The translations under genes and the position numbers were made by a program. 64,000 nucleotides of DNA. Source: Hafnia alvei (lineage in GTDB: Bacteria; Pseudomonadota; Gammaproteobacteria; Enterobacterales; Enterobacteriaceae). The notes beneath the pieces are model-generated. The model had not been told where the DNA came from. It saw only the letters and a list, made by a program, of their open reading frames with translations, and searched no databases. Within the stretch, counting starts at the first letter, position 1. Every line of letters begins with the position of its first letter. The DNA is taken from assembly GCF_034424155.1 (NCBI RefSeq), contig NZ_CP139992.1, positions 3,860,012 to 3,924,011 of the forward strand, written 5' to 3'. Below, piece by piece: positions 8,881-22,950 of the stretch.

Positions 8881-10236
8881 ATGTTGTCTAAATTTAAACG
8901 AACGAAACATCAACAACACCTTGCACAACTGCCAAAACTTCCCCAGACAGTTGAGGATGTTCAGACGCTGTTTACGCCAGAGGCTTTTCGCCTGGCGTTA
9001 ATTGACGCGATTTCTAACGCCTCTCGCCGTATCTACATCACGGCGCTGTATCTGGAAAACGATGACGGCGGACGCGATGTCCTCAATGCCTTGTATAGCG
9101 CAAAGCAGCAGCATCCAGATTTAGAAATCTACGTTCTCGTCGATTGGCATCGTGCACAACGTGGACGTATTGGCGCCGCGGCGACAAATACAAACGCCGA
9201 TTGGTACTGCGCTATGGCCGATCAGCATCCTGGTGTATCCGTTCCCGTCTACGGCGTTCCGGTTAATACTCGTGAAGCGCTGGGCGTTTTGCATCTTAAA
9301 GGCTTTATTGTTGATGACCGAGTGATTTACAGCGGCGCAAGTCTGAACGATGTATACCTACATCGCCACGATAAGTATCGTTATGACCGCTATCACTTCA
9401 TCCAGAACAGCCGCTTAGCTGATACCATGTCAGCTTATATTCAAAATAAGCTCCTGACCGATCCCGCGGTTCAACGACTCGATCGTGACGATCGCCCTAA
9501 AAGTCCTGAAATCCGTAATGAAACACGCCAGTTCCGCCACGGTTTACGCAGCTGTGGTTATGATGTTGCGGCAATCGCTGGCAACGATGAATTGGCAGTG
9601 ACACCATTAGCAGGGCTAGGTAAACATAGCGTTCTGAATAAAACGATTCATCACCTAATGTGCAGCACTGAAGAAAAAGTCACGCTGTGCACACCTTATT
9701 TCAACATGCCGGCATTGTTGGTGCGTAATATTATTTATTTATTACGCCAAGGGAAACAGGTTGAAATTATTGTCGGTGATAAAAAGGCAAATGACTTCTA
9801 TATTCCTGAAGATGAACCGTTCAAGATTATTGGTGCATTGCCTTATCTTTATGAAATAAATCTTCGTCGTTTCATGAGCCGCTTACAACGTTTCGTCGAC
9901 AATGGTCAACTGACCGTTCGTCTATGGAAAGATGAAGACAACACTTATCATTTAAAAGGCATGTGGATTGATGATCAATGGCAGCTGATTACAGGGAATA
10001 ACCTGAATCCGCGCGCTTGGCGTCTCGATCTTGAGAACGCAATACTTATCCACGATCCTAAGCATCAGCTGCATGAGCAACGTCAGAAAGAGTTGGAATG
10101 CATCCGTACTAATACCCACGTTGTTCGTAGCTATCTTGAGCTTGAAACTATTCAGCAATATCCTCTGAAAGTCCGTAAGCTGATAAGAAGACTACGCAGA
10201 ATTCGTATTGATAGACTAATAAGCAGAATTCTTTAA
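8881..10236 (+). CDS. pssA: CDP-diacylglycerol--serine O-phosphatidyltransferase
   Basis: A 451-residue phospholipase-D-superfamily enzyme that makes phosphatidylserine, the precursor of phosphatidylethanolamine. Two HKD motifs are seen: HLKGFIVDDRVIYSGASLN from H138 and HLKGMWIDDQWQLITGNNLN from H357, the same residue numbers as in E. coli. The C-terminus RKLIRRLRRIRIDRLISRIL is basic and amphipathic and probably binds the membrane or ribosome, where this peripheral enzyme is found. A GTG lies directly before the chosen ATG; the ATG gives the E. coli N-terminus MLSKFKR. It is followed by its own terminator. Confidence 0.97.
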   Translation: MLSKFKRTKHQQHLAQLPKLPQTVEDVQTLFTPEAFRLALIDAISNASRRIYITALYLENDDGGRDVLNALYSAKQQHPDLEIYVLVDWHRAQRGRIGAAATNTNADWYCAMADQHPGVSVPVYGVPVNTREALGVLHLKGFIVDDRVIYSGASLNDVYLHRHDKYRYDRYHFIQNSRLADTMSAYIQNKLLTDPAVQRLDRDDRPKSPEIRNETRQFRHGLRSCGYDVAAIAGNDELAVTPLAGLGKHSVLNKTIHHLMCSTEEKVTLCTPYFNMPALLVRNIIYLLRQGKQVEIIVGDKKANDFYIPEDEPFKIIGALPYLYEINLRRFMSRLQRFVDNGQLTVRLWKDEDNTYHLKGMWIDDQWQLITGNNLNPRAWRLDLENAILIHDPKHQLHEQRQKELECIRTNTHVVRSYLELETIQQYPLKVRKLIRRLRRIRIDRLISRIL

Positions 10237-10245
10237 TAAGACAAG

Positions 10246-10270
10246 AACCTCCTTCAGGGAGGTTTTTTTA
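10246..10270 (+). terminator. pssA terminator
   Basis: Stem acctcc / ggaggt (10247-10252 and 10258-10263) followed by seven T. Confidence 0.88.
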
Positions 10271-10328
10271 TATCTAAAATAACCTAACTTATTCTGTGAT
10301 AAATACCATCAGCCTAATCATTAATACG

Positions 10329-10358
10329 GCCTTCAATAAATTATACGCTATTGAAGGC
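10329..10358. other. Perfect 10-bp inverted repeat in the pssA-rrf gap
   Basis: gccttcaata and tattgaaggc are exact reverse complements separated by 10 bases. There is no U-run next to it. The rest of 10270-10490 is AT-rich with no gene. The role is unknown. Confidence 0.5.
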
Positions 10359-10492
10359 TCTAACTTTCTATTGTTAGTCTATAAGCAGCTTAGTCTCTAA
10401 TTGGTCTAGGAGGTAGCACAAAAATAATGATAATAGATAGATGCTGCATCGCAGAAATACATTTCATGTATTCGAATTCAAATTCCCCATAG

Positions 10493-10525
10493 CAAAAAAC
10501 CCCAGTCTTTCGACTGAGGTTCTTT
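10493..10525 (-). terminator. Second rRNA-operon terminator (duplicate copy)
   Basis: The sequence caaaaaacccc-agt-ctttcgactgaggttcttt repeats the terminator at 10688-10720 with one base changed over 33. It lies about 200 bases further downstream of 5S and should act as a backup terminator for the rrn operon. Confidence 0.85.
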
Positions 10526-10686
10526 CGATGACGTTTGACCGTTCCCTACAATACTCGTCTCATCCTGAGACTCGCCCTTCGGGCCAACGCTCCGCGTTGT
10601 TCAAAATCGTTCCCGACGATTTTGTCGCATGATACGCCCCTGCGGGCCGTTCCATGCTCAAGTCGGCAATTATCAAATTATATAAA
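10526..10686 (-). other. Structured spacer with a possible 5S remnant between the two rrn terminators
   Basis: Next to the second terminator the sequence ccgttccctac matches the 3' end of 5S rRNA (cagttccctac beside the first terminator), so it looks like the last bases of a deleted second 5S gene. The remaining bases form several short hairpins: gtctcatcctgagac, cgcccttcgggc, and the strong aaaatcgttcccgacgatttt (10602-10622). No reading frame here looks real. Confidence 0.55.
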
Positions 10687-10687
10687 G

Positions 10688-10720
10688 CAAAAAACCCCAG
10701 CCTTTCGACTGAGGTTCTTT
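10688..10720 (-). terminator. Primary rRNA-operon terminator
   Basis: On the minus strand, a stem of aacctcag and ctggggtt type is followed by six U, 11 bases after the 3' end of 5S. Confidence 0.93.
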
Positions 10721-10730
10721 ACTTTATTTA

Positions 10731-10850
10731 AAGCCTGGCAGTTCCCTACTCTCGCATGGGGAGACCCCACACTACCATCGGCGCTACGGCGTTTCACTTC
10801 TGAGTTCGGCATGGGGTCAGGTGGGACCACCGCGCTATCGCCGCCAGGCA
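10731..10850 (-). rRNA. rrf: 5S ribosomal RNA
   Basis: A 120-base 5S gene. It begins tgcctggcggc on the minus strand and its ends pair (tgcctggc with gccaggc). The internal block cccacctgaccccatgccga is the enterobacterial 5S sequence. It is the last gene of the operon, 118 bases from 23S. Confidence 0.98.
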
Positions 10851-10968
10851 TATTCTGTTAATTAACCCGTGCTCCGTATTTCTACAGCTCACCAGCTAAT
10901 CCAATCTGTTCACAAGCTTACTCTTTGTGTTTTCGCGTCTCTGCGTCTTAAAACACCTTCGGTGTTGT

Positions 10969-13876
<2,908 letters not shown>

Positions 13877-14027
13877 TCACAACCCGAAGGTGTCTCTTAG
13901 TGAACGCGGTTACGAACCGGTTCAAGACAGCATTCAAGATTGCAAAAAATTGAGAGACTGCTTAATACAAACTGTGTCAGTGTGTCTCACAGTTGCTTAA
14001 GCTTTCAAATTTCAGCTTGTTCCAGAT

Positions 14028-14039
14028 TGTTAAAGAGCA
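14028..14039 (-). promoter_or_regulatory. boxA antitermination site in the 16S-23S spacer
   Basis: The minus strand reads tgctctttaaca, the rrn boxA core, about 150 bases before 23S. It recruits the Nus factors that prevent Rho termination of rRNA transcripts. Confidence 0.85.
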
Positions 14040-14125
14040 AAATACTTCGCAGCATACTGTTTCCAATACACTCTGAAGTATGTTTTTGAGACTGAATACT
14101 TATTATTTATCGCAAACAAAAGTAA

Positions 14126-14201
14126 TGGTGGAGCTATGCGGGATCGAACCGCAGACCTCCTGCGTGCAAGGCAGGCGCTCTCCCAGCTGAGCTATAACCC
14201 C
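14126..14201 (-). tRNA. alaT: tRNA-Ala (anticodon TGC)
   Basis: A 76-base tRNA starting ggggttatagctcagctggg with anticodon TGC in ccttgcacg, T-loop ggttcgatccc and an encoded CCA end. It is the second tRNA of the 16S-23S spacer. The symbol is generic for the gene type, not for a particular operon. Confidence 0.97.
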
Positions 14202-14332
14202 ATACAGTCAACAGTTTACCTTTATACATTACCACTCATAGAAGAGTTTAATTCTTTCTCAGACAAGGCGGAGTCATGCGAAGTTTGCTATTGCAAACGA
14301 TACGTGACGACAACGCAGTATGAGTAAGAATT

Positions 14333-14409
<77 letters not shown>

Positions 14410-14482
14410 ATATAAAGGTATTCTGCTCGTTATTCTTCATCAGACAATCTGTGTGGACACTGCACTTAACGCTATCTTTAGG

Positions 14483-16024
<1,542 letters not shown>

Positions 16025-16190
16025 AAAAGCTTGATTTGCTTCAACAAGTGAAGCGATGCTCGAAAATTAACTTTCGTAATAATTCAACTAAATGAATTAC
16101 TGCTTGGTCACTCTTCAAGACTTTAATATTTTATCGTCCGAGGACGTTAGATATTGTCTTGTGAGTGCCCACACAGATTGTCTGATAAAT

Positions 16191-16202
16191 TGTTAAAGAG
16201 CA
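16191..16202 (-). promoter_or_regulatory. boxA antitermination site in the rrn leader
   Basis: tgctctttaaca on the minus strand, 167 bases before the 16S start and downstream of promoter P2, the normal place for the leader boxA. Confidence 0.87.
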
Positions 16203-16241
16203 GTGAGTTAGGAGACTAAGCTTGCTAACTCGAGGTGGCGT

Positions 16242-16269
16242 ATAATACGCTTTCCTCTTTCAGAGTCAA
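16242..16269 (-). promoter_or_regulatory. rrn promoter P2
   Basis: TTGACT (-35, 16269-16264), 16-base spacer, TATTAT (-10, 16247-16242), followed by a GC-rich discriminator. It lies about 220 bases before 16S. Confidence 0.87.
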
Positions 16270-16362
16270 CCCTAAATTTCAGGATTTTTTCTCTTGCGAT
16301 TTCTTATCGAAACCGCCGATACGGTGTGAAGTGATTCACATGTTCCGTGTCGATGGAGGCGC

Positions 16363-16390
16363 ATTATAGGGAGTTCTCGCGGGCTGACAA
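16363..16390 (-). promoter_or_regulatory. rrn promoter P1 with UP element
   Basis: TTGTCA (-35, 16390-16385), 16-base spacer, a perfect TATAAT (-10, 16368-16363), then GCGCCTCC, the GC-rich discriminator that makes rRNA promoters sensitive to ppGpp. An A/T-rich UP element (16395-16420) precedes it. The 16-base spacer is typical of rrn P1. Confidence 0.92.
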
Positions 16391-16442
16391 CCCCTAATTA
16401 CACTTTTTTTTCTGTTTGGCTTATTTTCAGCCATTTAGTGCA

Positions 16443-17006
16443 CTAAACCCGCTGTTTTATCGCTTTTGGCAAGTCAGCAAGGCTCTTAATCACTAAATCC
16501 GCCTTGGCCTCAGCTTCTGGTGTAACCGGTTTGCCGGTACGAACCAATACTTTAGTTCCCACGCTAGCGGCTTCACCCGCCAACAGGTCTTCGATTTTGT
16601 CACCTACTATATAAGAAGCGCTCATATCAATGTTGAGTTCTTCTTTAGCGGATAGCAGCATACCTGGCTGCGGCTTGCGGCAATCACATACCTGACGGAA
16701 TTCTTCTACCGTTCCCTCAGGGTGATGCGGACAATAGTAGACGCCATCCAAATCAACGCCGCGATCGGCCAAAGACCAATCCATCCATTCGGTGAGATGC
16801 ATAAACTGATCTTCGGTAAACATACCGCGAGCAATACCGGATTGGTTCGTGACCAATACTAAGGCATACCCCATTTCTTTCAGCTTAGCCATGGCATCAA
16901 TGACACCATCTATAAACTGGAAATTATCGCTTTCATGAACATATCCGTGATCGACGTTAATCGTACCATCACGATCTAAAAAAATTGCGGGAACAAGCTG
17001 GGCCAC
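16443..17006 (-). CDS. gmhB: D-glycero-beta-D-manno-heptose-1,7-bisphosphate 7-phosphatase
   Basis: A 187-residue HAD-family phosphatase of the ADP-heptose pathway for the lipopolysaccharide inner core. The catalytic DRDGT is at 11-15, and the zinc-binding loop holds C92, H94, C107 and C109 (CPHH and CDC). It removes the 7-phosphate from heptose bisphosphate. The start codon is GTG, set by AAGGAG 9 bases upstream. It lies upstream of the rrn operon in the same direction, as gmhB does before rrnH in E. coli. Confidence 0.96.
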   Translation of the reverse strand: MAQLVPAIFLDRDGTINVDHGYVHESDNFQFIDGVIDAMAKLKEMGYALVLVTNQSGIARGMFTEDQFMHLTEWMDWSLADRGVDLDGVYYCPHHPEGTVEEFRQVCDCRKPQPGMLLSAKEELNIDMSASYIVGDKIEDLLAGEAASVGTKVLVRTGKPVTPEAEAKADLVIKSLADLPKAIKQRV

Positions 17007-17092
17007 AGATATTCACTCCTTATGGCGTTAGATGCCGCTCAGTATCGCACGATTTACATGAAAGGGAGAGTCTCTAGCGCACTCGACACTTG

Positions 17093-17121
17093 TTGACTTA
17101 GACGTCTAGACGCCTTAACAT
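17093..17121 (+). promoter_or_regulatory. metNIQ promoter with tandem MetJ boxes
   Basis: TTGACT (-35, 17093-17098), 17-base spacer, TAACAT (-10, 17116-17121). The spacer is filled by two adjoining met boxes, AGACGTCT (17100-17107, perfect) and AGACGCCT (17108-17115, one change). MetJ with S-adenosylmethionine should bind as a dimer of dimers and block RNA polymerase. Confidence 0.9.
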
Positions 17122-17197
17122 CCAGTTTAATACTTTGGGCTTTCCCAAAGTTTGCTTTTTATCTGCCACGGGCAACACCAAAAGTAAAAATATAAAA

Positions 17198-18229
17198 ATG
17201 ATTAAACTTACAAATATCACCAAGGTTTTTCAGCAGGGTCAGCGCCAGATTAAAGCGCTGTCTGACGTGTCATTACACGTCCCTGCCGGGCAAATTTATG
17301 GCGTCATCGGTTCATCCGGTGCCGGTAAAAGTACACTGATTCGTTGCGTAAACCTGCTCGAACGCCCGACCAGCGGTACCGTTTTGGTTGGCGATCAGGA
17401 CATGACAGCGCTTTCCGAAAGCGCACTGACTAAAGCGCGCCGTCAGATCGGCATGATCTTTCAGCACTTTAACTTACTCTCATCGCGTACTGTTGCAGGG
17501 AACATCGCTCTGCCGCTGGAGTTAGATAACACGCCGCGGAGCGAAATCACGCGTCGCGTCAGCGAACTATTAGATCTGGTCGGGCTTAGCGATAAACGAG
17601 ATGCCTATCCCGCGAATCTGTCTGGCGGGCAGAAACAGCGCGTGGCGATTGCCCGTGCATTAGCGAGCAACCCAAAAGTCCTGCTGTGTGATGAAGCCAC
17701 CAGCGCACTTGATCCTGCAACCACGCGCTCTATTCTGGAACTGCTGAAAGACATTAACCGCCGTTTGGGGCTGACAATTCTTCTGATCACTCACGAAATG
17801 GACGTCGTAAAGCGTATTTGCGATCAGGTGGCCGTGATTAGCGATGGCCAGCTGATTGAGCAAGGCACCGTTGGCGAAGTGTTCTCTCACCCGAAAACAC
17901 CTCTCGCGCAGCAGTTCATTCATTCCACACTGCATTTAGATATTCCAGACGATTTTGCTGCACGCATGACGCCAGATCGTAAACCTGATACGCAACCGCT
18001 GTTGCGCCTTGAATTTACCGGCCAGTCCGTCGACGCGCCGTTAATCTCTCAGGCCGTTCGTCGTTTTAATGTCGATATCAGTATTTTAAGTTCTCAAATG
18101 GATTATGCCGGCGGCGTTAAATTTGGCGTGATGTTAGCTGAGCTGCACGGTGATGACGCGGATGCGTTATCCGCAATCGAATTTTTCAAGAATCATCAGG
18201 TAAAAGTAGAGGTACTGGGTTATGTCTGA
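17198..18229 (+). CDS. metN: Methionine ABC transporter ATP-binding protein
   Basis: 343 residues, the E. coli length. Walker [10 protein letters not shown] is at 38-46, signature LSGGQ at 141-145 and Walker [10 protein letters not shown] at 161-169. The C-terminal 80 residues form the NIL (ACT-like) domain that binds methionine and shuts transport when the cell is full. The chosen start [11 protein letters not shown] matches the family; a frame 21 codons longer was rejected because it runs into the leader. It overlaps metI by 8 bases. It is the first gene of the MetJ-controlled operon. Confidence 0.98.
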   Translation: MIKLTNITKVFQQGQRQIKALSDVSLHVPAGQIYGVIGSSGAGKSTLIRCVNLLERPTSGTVLVGDQDMTALSESALTKARRQIGMIFQHFNLLSSRTVAGNIALPLELDNTPRSEITRRVSELLDLVGLSDKRDAYPANLSGGQKQRVAIARALASNPKVLLCDEATSALDPATTRSILELLKDINRRLGLTILLITHEMDVVKRICDQVAVISDGQLIEQGTVGEVFSHPKTPLAQQFIHSTLHLDIPDDFAARMTPDRKPDTQPLLRLEFTGQSVDAPLISQAVRRFNVDISILSSQMDYAGGVKFGVMLAELHGDDADALSAIEFFKNHQVKVEVLGYV

Positions 18230-18875
18230 GGCAATGATGTGGTTAATGGGCCGAGGCATTTGGGAAACCGTCGTCATGACCTTTGTATCCGGCTTCTTTG
18301 GTTTTGTTATTGGTCTTCCCGTCGGCGTGCTTCTCTATATAACGCGTCCGGGGCAAATTTGGGAAAACGCCAAGCTGTATAACCTGCTTTCGGCACTGGT
18401 TAACATCTTCCGTTCCATACCGTTCATTATTCTCTTGGTATGGATGATTCCTTTTACCCGCGTCATCGTAGGTACGTCTATCGGTTTGCAGGCAGCATTA
18501 GTGCCGTTGACCGTCGGCGCAGCACCGTTTATTGCTCGTATGGTTGAAAACGCGCTATTGGAAATCCCAACAGGGCTGATTGAAGCGTCACGAGCCATGG
18601 GTGCAACGCCAATGCAAATCATCAACAAGATCTTATTACCGGAAGCACTTCCAGGCTTGGTCAATGCGGCAACCATCACATTGATTACCTTAGTGGGCTA
18701 CTCTGCAATGGGCGGCGCAGTAGGCGCTGGCGGTCTAGGACAGATTGGTTATCAGTACGGTTATATCGGATATAACGCAACCGTGATGAATACGGTATTA
18801 GTATTGTTAGTGATTTTAGTGTATCTGATCCAGTTTAGTGGCGATCGCATTGTTAAAGCGGTTAGCCGCAAATAA
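18222..18875 (+). CDS. metI: Methionine ABC transporter permease
   Basis: A 217-residue inner-membrane permease. There are about five hydrophobic segments, and the EAA loop is [22 protein letters not shown] (about residues 122-143), the contact site for MetN. Two MetI with two MetN make the transporter for D- and L-methionine. Its ATG overlaps the end of metN, which points to translational coupling. Confidence 0.97.
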   Translation: MSEAMMWLMGRGIWETVVMTFVSGFFGFVIGLPVGVLLYITRPGQIWENAKLYNLLSALVNIFRSIPFIILLVWMIPFTRVIVGTSIGLQAALVPLTVGAAPFIARMVENALLEIPTGLIEASRAMGATPMQIINKILLPEALPGLVNAATITLITLVGYSAMGGAVGAGGLGQIGYQYGYIGYNATVMNTVLVLLVILVYLIQFSGDRIVKAVSRK

Positions 18876-18983
18876 AGCAGTCTAATAATAAAAACGGCGC
18901 TTGCTATGGTGCGCCACCCGATGTTTCAAAAACAACGTCTCAACAACAATGTCTCAAGAACAAGTCAAAAGAAGGATAAGGGT

Positions 18984-19799
18984 ATGTCATTAAAGTTTAA
19001 GTCGATTGCTGTCGTTGGCGCACTTCTGGGTTCTCTGGCGCTGGCGGGCTGTGGTCAGGAAGAAAAAGATCCAAACCATATTAAAGTGGGCGTTATTGTC
19101 GGGGCAGAGCAGCAGGTTGCCGAAGTTGCGCAGAAAGTTGCTAAAGACAAATACGGTCTGGACGTTGAGCTAGTCACATTTAACGACTATGTACTGCCTA
19201 ACGAAGCATTGAGCAAAGGCGATATTGATGCGAATGCTTTCCAGCATAAACCTTATCTGGATCAGCAGATCAAAGATCGTGGCTACAAACTGGTTCCAGT
19301 CGGCAGCACCTTCGTCTACCCAATTGCAGGCTATTCGAAGAAAATCAAATCTCTGAGCGAACTGCAAGATGGCTCTCAGGTTGCTTTACCAAACGACCCA
19401 ACTAACCTTGGCCGTTCACTGTTACTGCTGCAAAAAGTGGGTCTGATTAAACTGAAAGACGGCATTGGCTTGCTGCCAACTGTGTTGGACGTGACCGAGA
19501 ACCCGAAAAAACTGAAACTGGTTGAGCTGGAAGCACCACAATTGCCACGTTCACTGGACGATGCGCAAATTGCCCTGGCGGTTATCAACACCACCTATGC
19601 AAGCCAAATTGGCCTGACTCCAGCCAAAGACGGTATCTTCGTTGAAGATAAAGATTCTCCATACGTAAACCTGATCGTAGCTCGTGAAGACAATAAAGAT
19701 GCAGAGAACGTGAAGAAATTCGTTCAGGCTTATCAATCTGACGAAGTTTACAACGCTGCCAATAAAATCTTTAACGGTGGTGCAGTTAAAGGCTGGTAA
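18984..19799 (+). CDS. metQ: Methionine-binding lipoprotein
   Basis: 271 residues. A lipoprotein signal peptide ends in LALAGC with the lipid-bearing cysteine at C23. The rest is the NlpA-type substrate-binding fold and is close to identical to E. coli MetQ (for example VGVIVGAEQQVAEVAQKVAK and the C-terminus NGGAVKGW). It captures methionine in the periplasm for MetNI. The start was chosen at MSLKFKS, behind AAGGATAAGG; a frame 26 codons longer lacks a signal peptide at its front. The 108-base gap from metI is the longest in the operon. Confidence 0.97.
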   Translation: MSLKFKSIAVVGALLGSLALAGCGQEEKDPNHIKVGVIVGAEQQVAEVAQKVAKDKYGLDVELVTFNDYVLPNEALSKGDIDANAFQHKPYLDQQIKDRGYKLVPVGSTFVYPIAGYSKKIKSLSELQDGSQVALPNDPTNLGRSLLLLQKVGLIKLKDGIGLLPTVLDVTENPKKLKLVELEAPQLPRSLDDAQIALAVINTTYASQIGLTPAKDGIFVEDKDSPYVNLIVAREDNKDAENVKKFVQAYQSDEVYNAANKIFNGGAVKGW

Positions 19800-19832
19800 T
19801 TGCCTCGCGCTGTTATAGTACGTAATATCTTC

Positions 19833-19860
19833 AAGACGGGCTAATGCCCGTCTTGTCATT
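19833..19860 (+). terminator. Probable metQ terminator
   Basis: A 9-bp stem aagacgggc / gcccgtctt with loop taat, then gtcatttc. The U-run is poor, so termination may be partial. Confidence 0.6.
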
Positions 19861-19914
19861 TCTGCCATACCTTGATTCAATAGCACTCACTTTTATAAAA
19901 ATCAGGAAACATTT

Positions 19915-20334
19915 ATGCGTGCATTACCTTTATGCTTGCTCGCTGCCACTTTGGCTTTGTCCGGCTGTTCTTTACTGCACTCGAAATCAGAAAATACCAC
20001 GCCCGTTGAACCGGCAAAAGCACAGGTAAGCACAACAAAAACCACCAAGCCGACTCAGCCCAAACCGCGTCCGGTAAAAGTGTATGACAATGCCGAAGAC
20101 TTGGTCGGTAAGCCTTTCCGTGATTTAGGCGAAGTAACAGGCAGTGTTTGCCAAGCAACGGAGCAAGACTCACCTCCGAATCTGGCCACGGCGCGCAAGC
20201 GTATGCAAATTAAAGCTTCAACTATGAAAGCCAATGCGGTGTTACTGCATCAATGCCAAGTCGTCACCGACGTACAAGGCTGCTACCAACAAGCGGTGTG
20301 CAAAGGCTCTGCGCTAAACGTTTCCAAGCAATGA
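19915..20334 (+). CDS. rcsF: Rcs stress sensor outer-membrane lipoprotein
   Basis: 139 residues. The signal peptide ends in LALSGC, lipidated at C18. A Pro/Lys/Thr-rich linker (about 30-55) is followed by the folded domain, which contains four cysteines (in GSVCQ, LHQCQ, QGCYQ and AVCKG) that form the two disulfides known from RcsF. It senses outer-membrane and peptidoglycan damage and signals to IgaA and the Rcs phosphorelay. The stop overlaps the trmO start (ATGA), as in E. coli. Confidence 0.95.
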   Translation: MRALPLCLLAATLALSGCSLLHSKSENTTPVEPAKAQVSTTKTTKPTQPKPRPVKVYDNAEDLVGKPFRDLGEVTGSVCQATEQDSPPNLATARKRMQIKASTMKANAVLLHQCQVVTDVQGCYQQAVCKGSALNVSKQ

Positions 20335-21038
20335 GTCAATTTACCTTCGATACGATCGGGCTTATTCGCTCTCCTTATAAAGAGAAATTTGCCATCCCTC
20401 GACAGCCCGGACTCATTGAGGACGGCGGCGGTGAACTGGAACTCATCGCGCCTTATAACCAGCCCGAAGCGGTACGTGGTCTCGAAGAGTTTAGCCATTT
20501 GTGGATCGTTTTTGTCTTTCATCAAACGATGGAAGGTGGATGGCGTCCAACGGTTCGCCCACCTCGCCTAGGGGGAAATGCGCGTATGGGCGTTTTCGCC
20601 ACGCGCTCCACGTTTCGTCCGAATCCGATTGGTATGTCGTTAGTTGAACTAAAATCTGTAGAGACCAAAGGCGGCAAAGTTATATTGAAGTTAGGTAGCC
20701 TCGACTTGGTCGACGGCACGCCGATCATCGATATCAAGCCTTACCTGCCTTTTGCTGAAAGCCAACCTCAGGCTCGCGGTGGTTTTGCTCAAGACGCGCC
20801 TCTGGCAGATATGCCCGTCATTTTCTCGGAAGTTGCCCAACGGCAAATCGGGCAACACCAGCAGCGCTATCCTCATCTGCAGCGATTTATCCAGCAGGTG
20901 CTGGCACAGGATCCTCGTCCGGCCTACCGCAAGGGAGAGAGCGAAGATCGCATTTATGCCGTGCATCTGCTCGATTTTAACGTGCGTTGGCAGGTGAAAA
21001 ATGGCATAACCGAAGTGATCGACCTGAATTCAGTCTAG
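20331..21038 (+). CDS. trmO: tRNA (adenine(37)-N6)-methyltransferase TrmO
   Basis: A 235-residue TsaA-like beta-barrel protein. It methylates N6 of the threonylcarbamoyl-adenosine at position 37 of tRNA-Thr (m6t6A) using S-adenosylmethionine. Conserved blocks include the N-terminal IGLIRSPYKEKFAIPRQPGL, FATRSTFRPNPIGMSLVEL and DLVDGTPIIDIKPYLPF. The ATG overlaps the rcsF stop by four bases; a frame 26 codons longer lies inside rcsF and was rejected. Confidence 0.95.
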   Translation: MSQFTFDTIGLIRSPYKEKFAIPRQPGLIEDGGGELELIAPYNQPEAVRGLEEFSHLWIVFVFHQTMEGGWRPTVRPPRLGGNARMGVFATRSTFRPNPIGMSLVELKSVETKGGKVILKLGSLDLVDGTPIIDIKPYLPFAESQPQARGGFAQDAPLADMPVIFSEVAQRQIGQHQQRYPHLQRFIQQVLAQDPRPAYRKGESEDRIYAVHLLDFNVRWQVKNGITEVIDLNSV

Positions 21039-21157
21039 AATTTCATGCCCTTCTCTTTTGACAACTCGCCGTCACTGGTAAACTAAGCCACTTTTCTTTA
21101 TTTTGGCCGCCTTTCCCGACGGTCTGATACATATTGCGTTCTAACGGAACAATACAC

Positions 21158-22876
21158 ATGCGTACAAGCCAATATCTGCTCTCCACTCTGAAGGAGACTC
21201 CAGCCGACGCCGAAGTTATCAGTCATCAACTGATGCTACGTGCCGGTATGATCCGCAAACTGGCCTCCGGTCTTTATACCTGGATGCCTACCGGTCTGCG
21301 TGTTCTGAAAAAAGTTGAAAACATCGTCCGTGAAGAGATGAACAACGCCGGCGCAATCGAAGTGTCCATGCCCGTAGTTCAGCCTGCGGATCTGTGGCAG
21401 GAAAGCGGTCGTTGGGAGCAGTATGGTCCTGAGCTGCTGCGCTTCGTCGATCGCGGCGAACGTCCATTTGTATTGGGTCCAACCCACGAAGAAGTTATCA
21501 CCGATATGGTGCGCAATGAGATCAGCTCTTATAAGCAGCTGCCGCTAAACTTCTTCCAGATTCAAACCAAATTCCGTGATGAAGTTCGCCCACGTTTTGG
21601 CGTCATGCGTTCGCGTGAATTCCTGATGAAAGATGCTTATTCTTTCCATACTTCTCAGGAATCACTGCAAGAAACCTACGACAAGATGTTTGCTGCTTAT
21701 AACAAAATCTTCAGCCGTATGGATTTGGATTTCCGTCCAGTTCAAGCGGATACCGGTTCCATTGGCGGCAGCGCTTCCCACGAATTCCAAGTGCTGGCAC
21801 AAAGCGGTGAAGATGATGTCATTTTCTCCAACGAATCTGACTATGCAGCAAACATCGAATTGGCCGAAGCCGTAGCACCGAAAGGTGAACGCGCTGCGCC
21901 AACGGAAGAACTGCGTATCATTGATACACCAAACGCCAAAACCATCGCTGAATTAACCGAACAGTTTAATCTGCCGGTTGAAAAGACTGTTAAAACTCTG
22001 TTGGTTCATGCCACCAAAGAGAGCGGTCATGCGTTAGTGGCTCTGCTGGTTCGTGGCGATCACGAACTGAATGAAGTGAAGGCAGAAAAGCTGGAAATGG
22101 TTGCCAGCCCACTGACGTTTGCAACCGAAGCAGAAATTCGTGCTGTCGTAAATGCGGGTCCAGGCTCTTTAGGCCCAATCAATATGACCGTACCGGTAGT
22201 GGTTGATCGCACCGTTGCCATGATGAGTGATTTTGGCGCAGGCGCTAACATTGACGGTAAACATTACTTTGGCATCAACTGGGAACGCGATCTGCCGTTG
22301 CCACAGGTTGCGGATATCCGTAACGTGGTTGCAGGCGATCCAAGCCCAGATGGCAAAGGCACGTTACTGATCAAACGCGGCATCGAAGTGGGTCATATCT
22401 TCCAGCTCGGCACTAAATACACCGAAGCCTTGAAAGCCACTGTTCAAGGTGAAGATGGCCGTAACCAGTTAATGACCATGGGCTGCTACGGAATCGGGGT
22501 AACACGCGTTGTTGCTGCCGCAATCGAACAGAATCATGACGACCGTGGCATTATCTGGCCAGACGCTATTGCACCGTTCCAAGTCGCTATTCTGCCAATG
22601 AATATGCATAAATCTTTCCGCGTGAAAGATTTGGCTGAGTCTCTGTACGATAGCCTGCGCGCGAAAGGCATCGACGTGATTATGGATGACCGCAAAGAGC
22701 GTCCAGGCGTTATGTTTGCCGATATGGAACTGATTGGTGTACCACATACCATCGTTATCGGTGACCGTAATCTCGACAGCGATGAAATTGAATATAAGCA
22801 TCGTCGCAGCGGCGATAAGCAAATGATTAAAACCGGTGAAATCGAAGATTTCTTACTGGCGCGAATCAAACGCTAA
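21158..22876 (+). CDS. proS: Prolyl-tRNA synthetase
   Basis: 572 residues, the same as E. coli ProS, a class II synthetase of the bacterial type. Motif 1 lies around [18 protein letters not shown], motif 2 around [25 protein letters not shown], and motif 3 contains the GYGIGVTR-like [16 protein letters not shown]. The inserted YbaK-like editing domain (about 225-400) removes Ala mischarged on tRNA-Pro. The start [13 protein letters not shown] was chosen over a longer frame by family comparison. The gene has its own terminator. Confidence 0.98.
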   Translation: MRTSQYLLSTLKETPADAEVISHQLMLRAGMIRKLASGLYTWMPTGLRVLKKVENIVREEMNNAGAIEVSMPVVQPADLWQESGRWEQYGPELLRFVDRGERPFVLGPTHEEVITDMVRNEISSYKQLPLNFFQIQTKFRDEVRPRFGVMRSREFLMKDAYSFHTSQESLQETYDKMFAAYNKIFSRMDLDFRPVQADTGSIGGSASHEFQVLAQSGEDDVIFSNESDYAANIELAEAVAPKGERAAPTEELRIIDTPNAKTIAELTEQFNLPVEKTVKTLLVHATKESGHALVALLVRGDHELNEVKAEKLEMVASPLTFATEAEIRAVVNAGPGSLGPINMTVPVVVDRTVAMMSDFGAGANIDGKHYFGINWERDLPLPQVADIRNVVAGDPSPDGKGTLLIKRGIEVGHIFQLGTKYTEALKATVQGEDGRNQLMTMGCYGIGVTRVVAAAIEQNHDDRGIIWPDAIAPFQVAILPMNMHKSFRVKDLAESLYDSLRAKGIDVIMDDRKERPGVMFADMELIGVPHTIVIGDRNLDSDEIEYKHRRSGDKQMIKTGEIEDFLLARIKR

Positions 22877-22896
22877 AGCCGATAGTATGAGAAGTA

Positions 22897-22926
22897 AAAA
22901 AGGCCGACAATAATGTCGGCCTTTTT
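22897..22926 (+). terminator. Shared proS / creA terminator
   Basis: Stem aaaaaggccgaca / tgtcggccttttt between two convergent genes, with U-runs in both directions. Confidence 0.92.
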
Positions 22927-22950
22927 GTAACTAGATGATTCAACGTTAAA

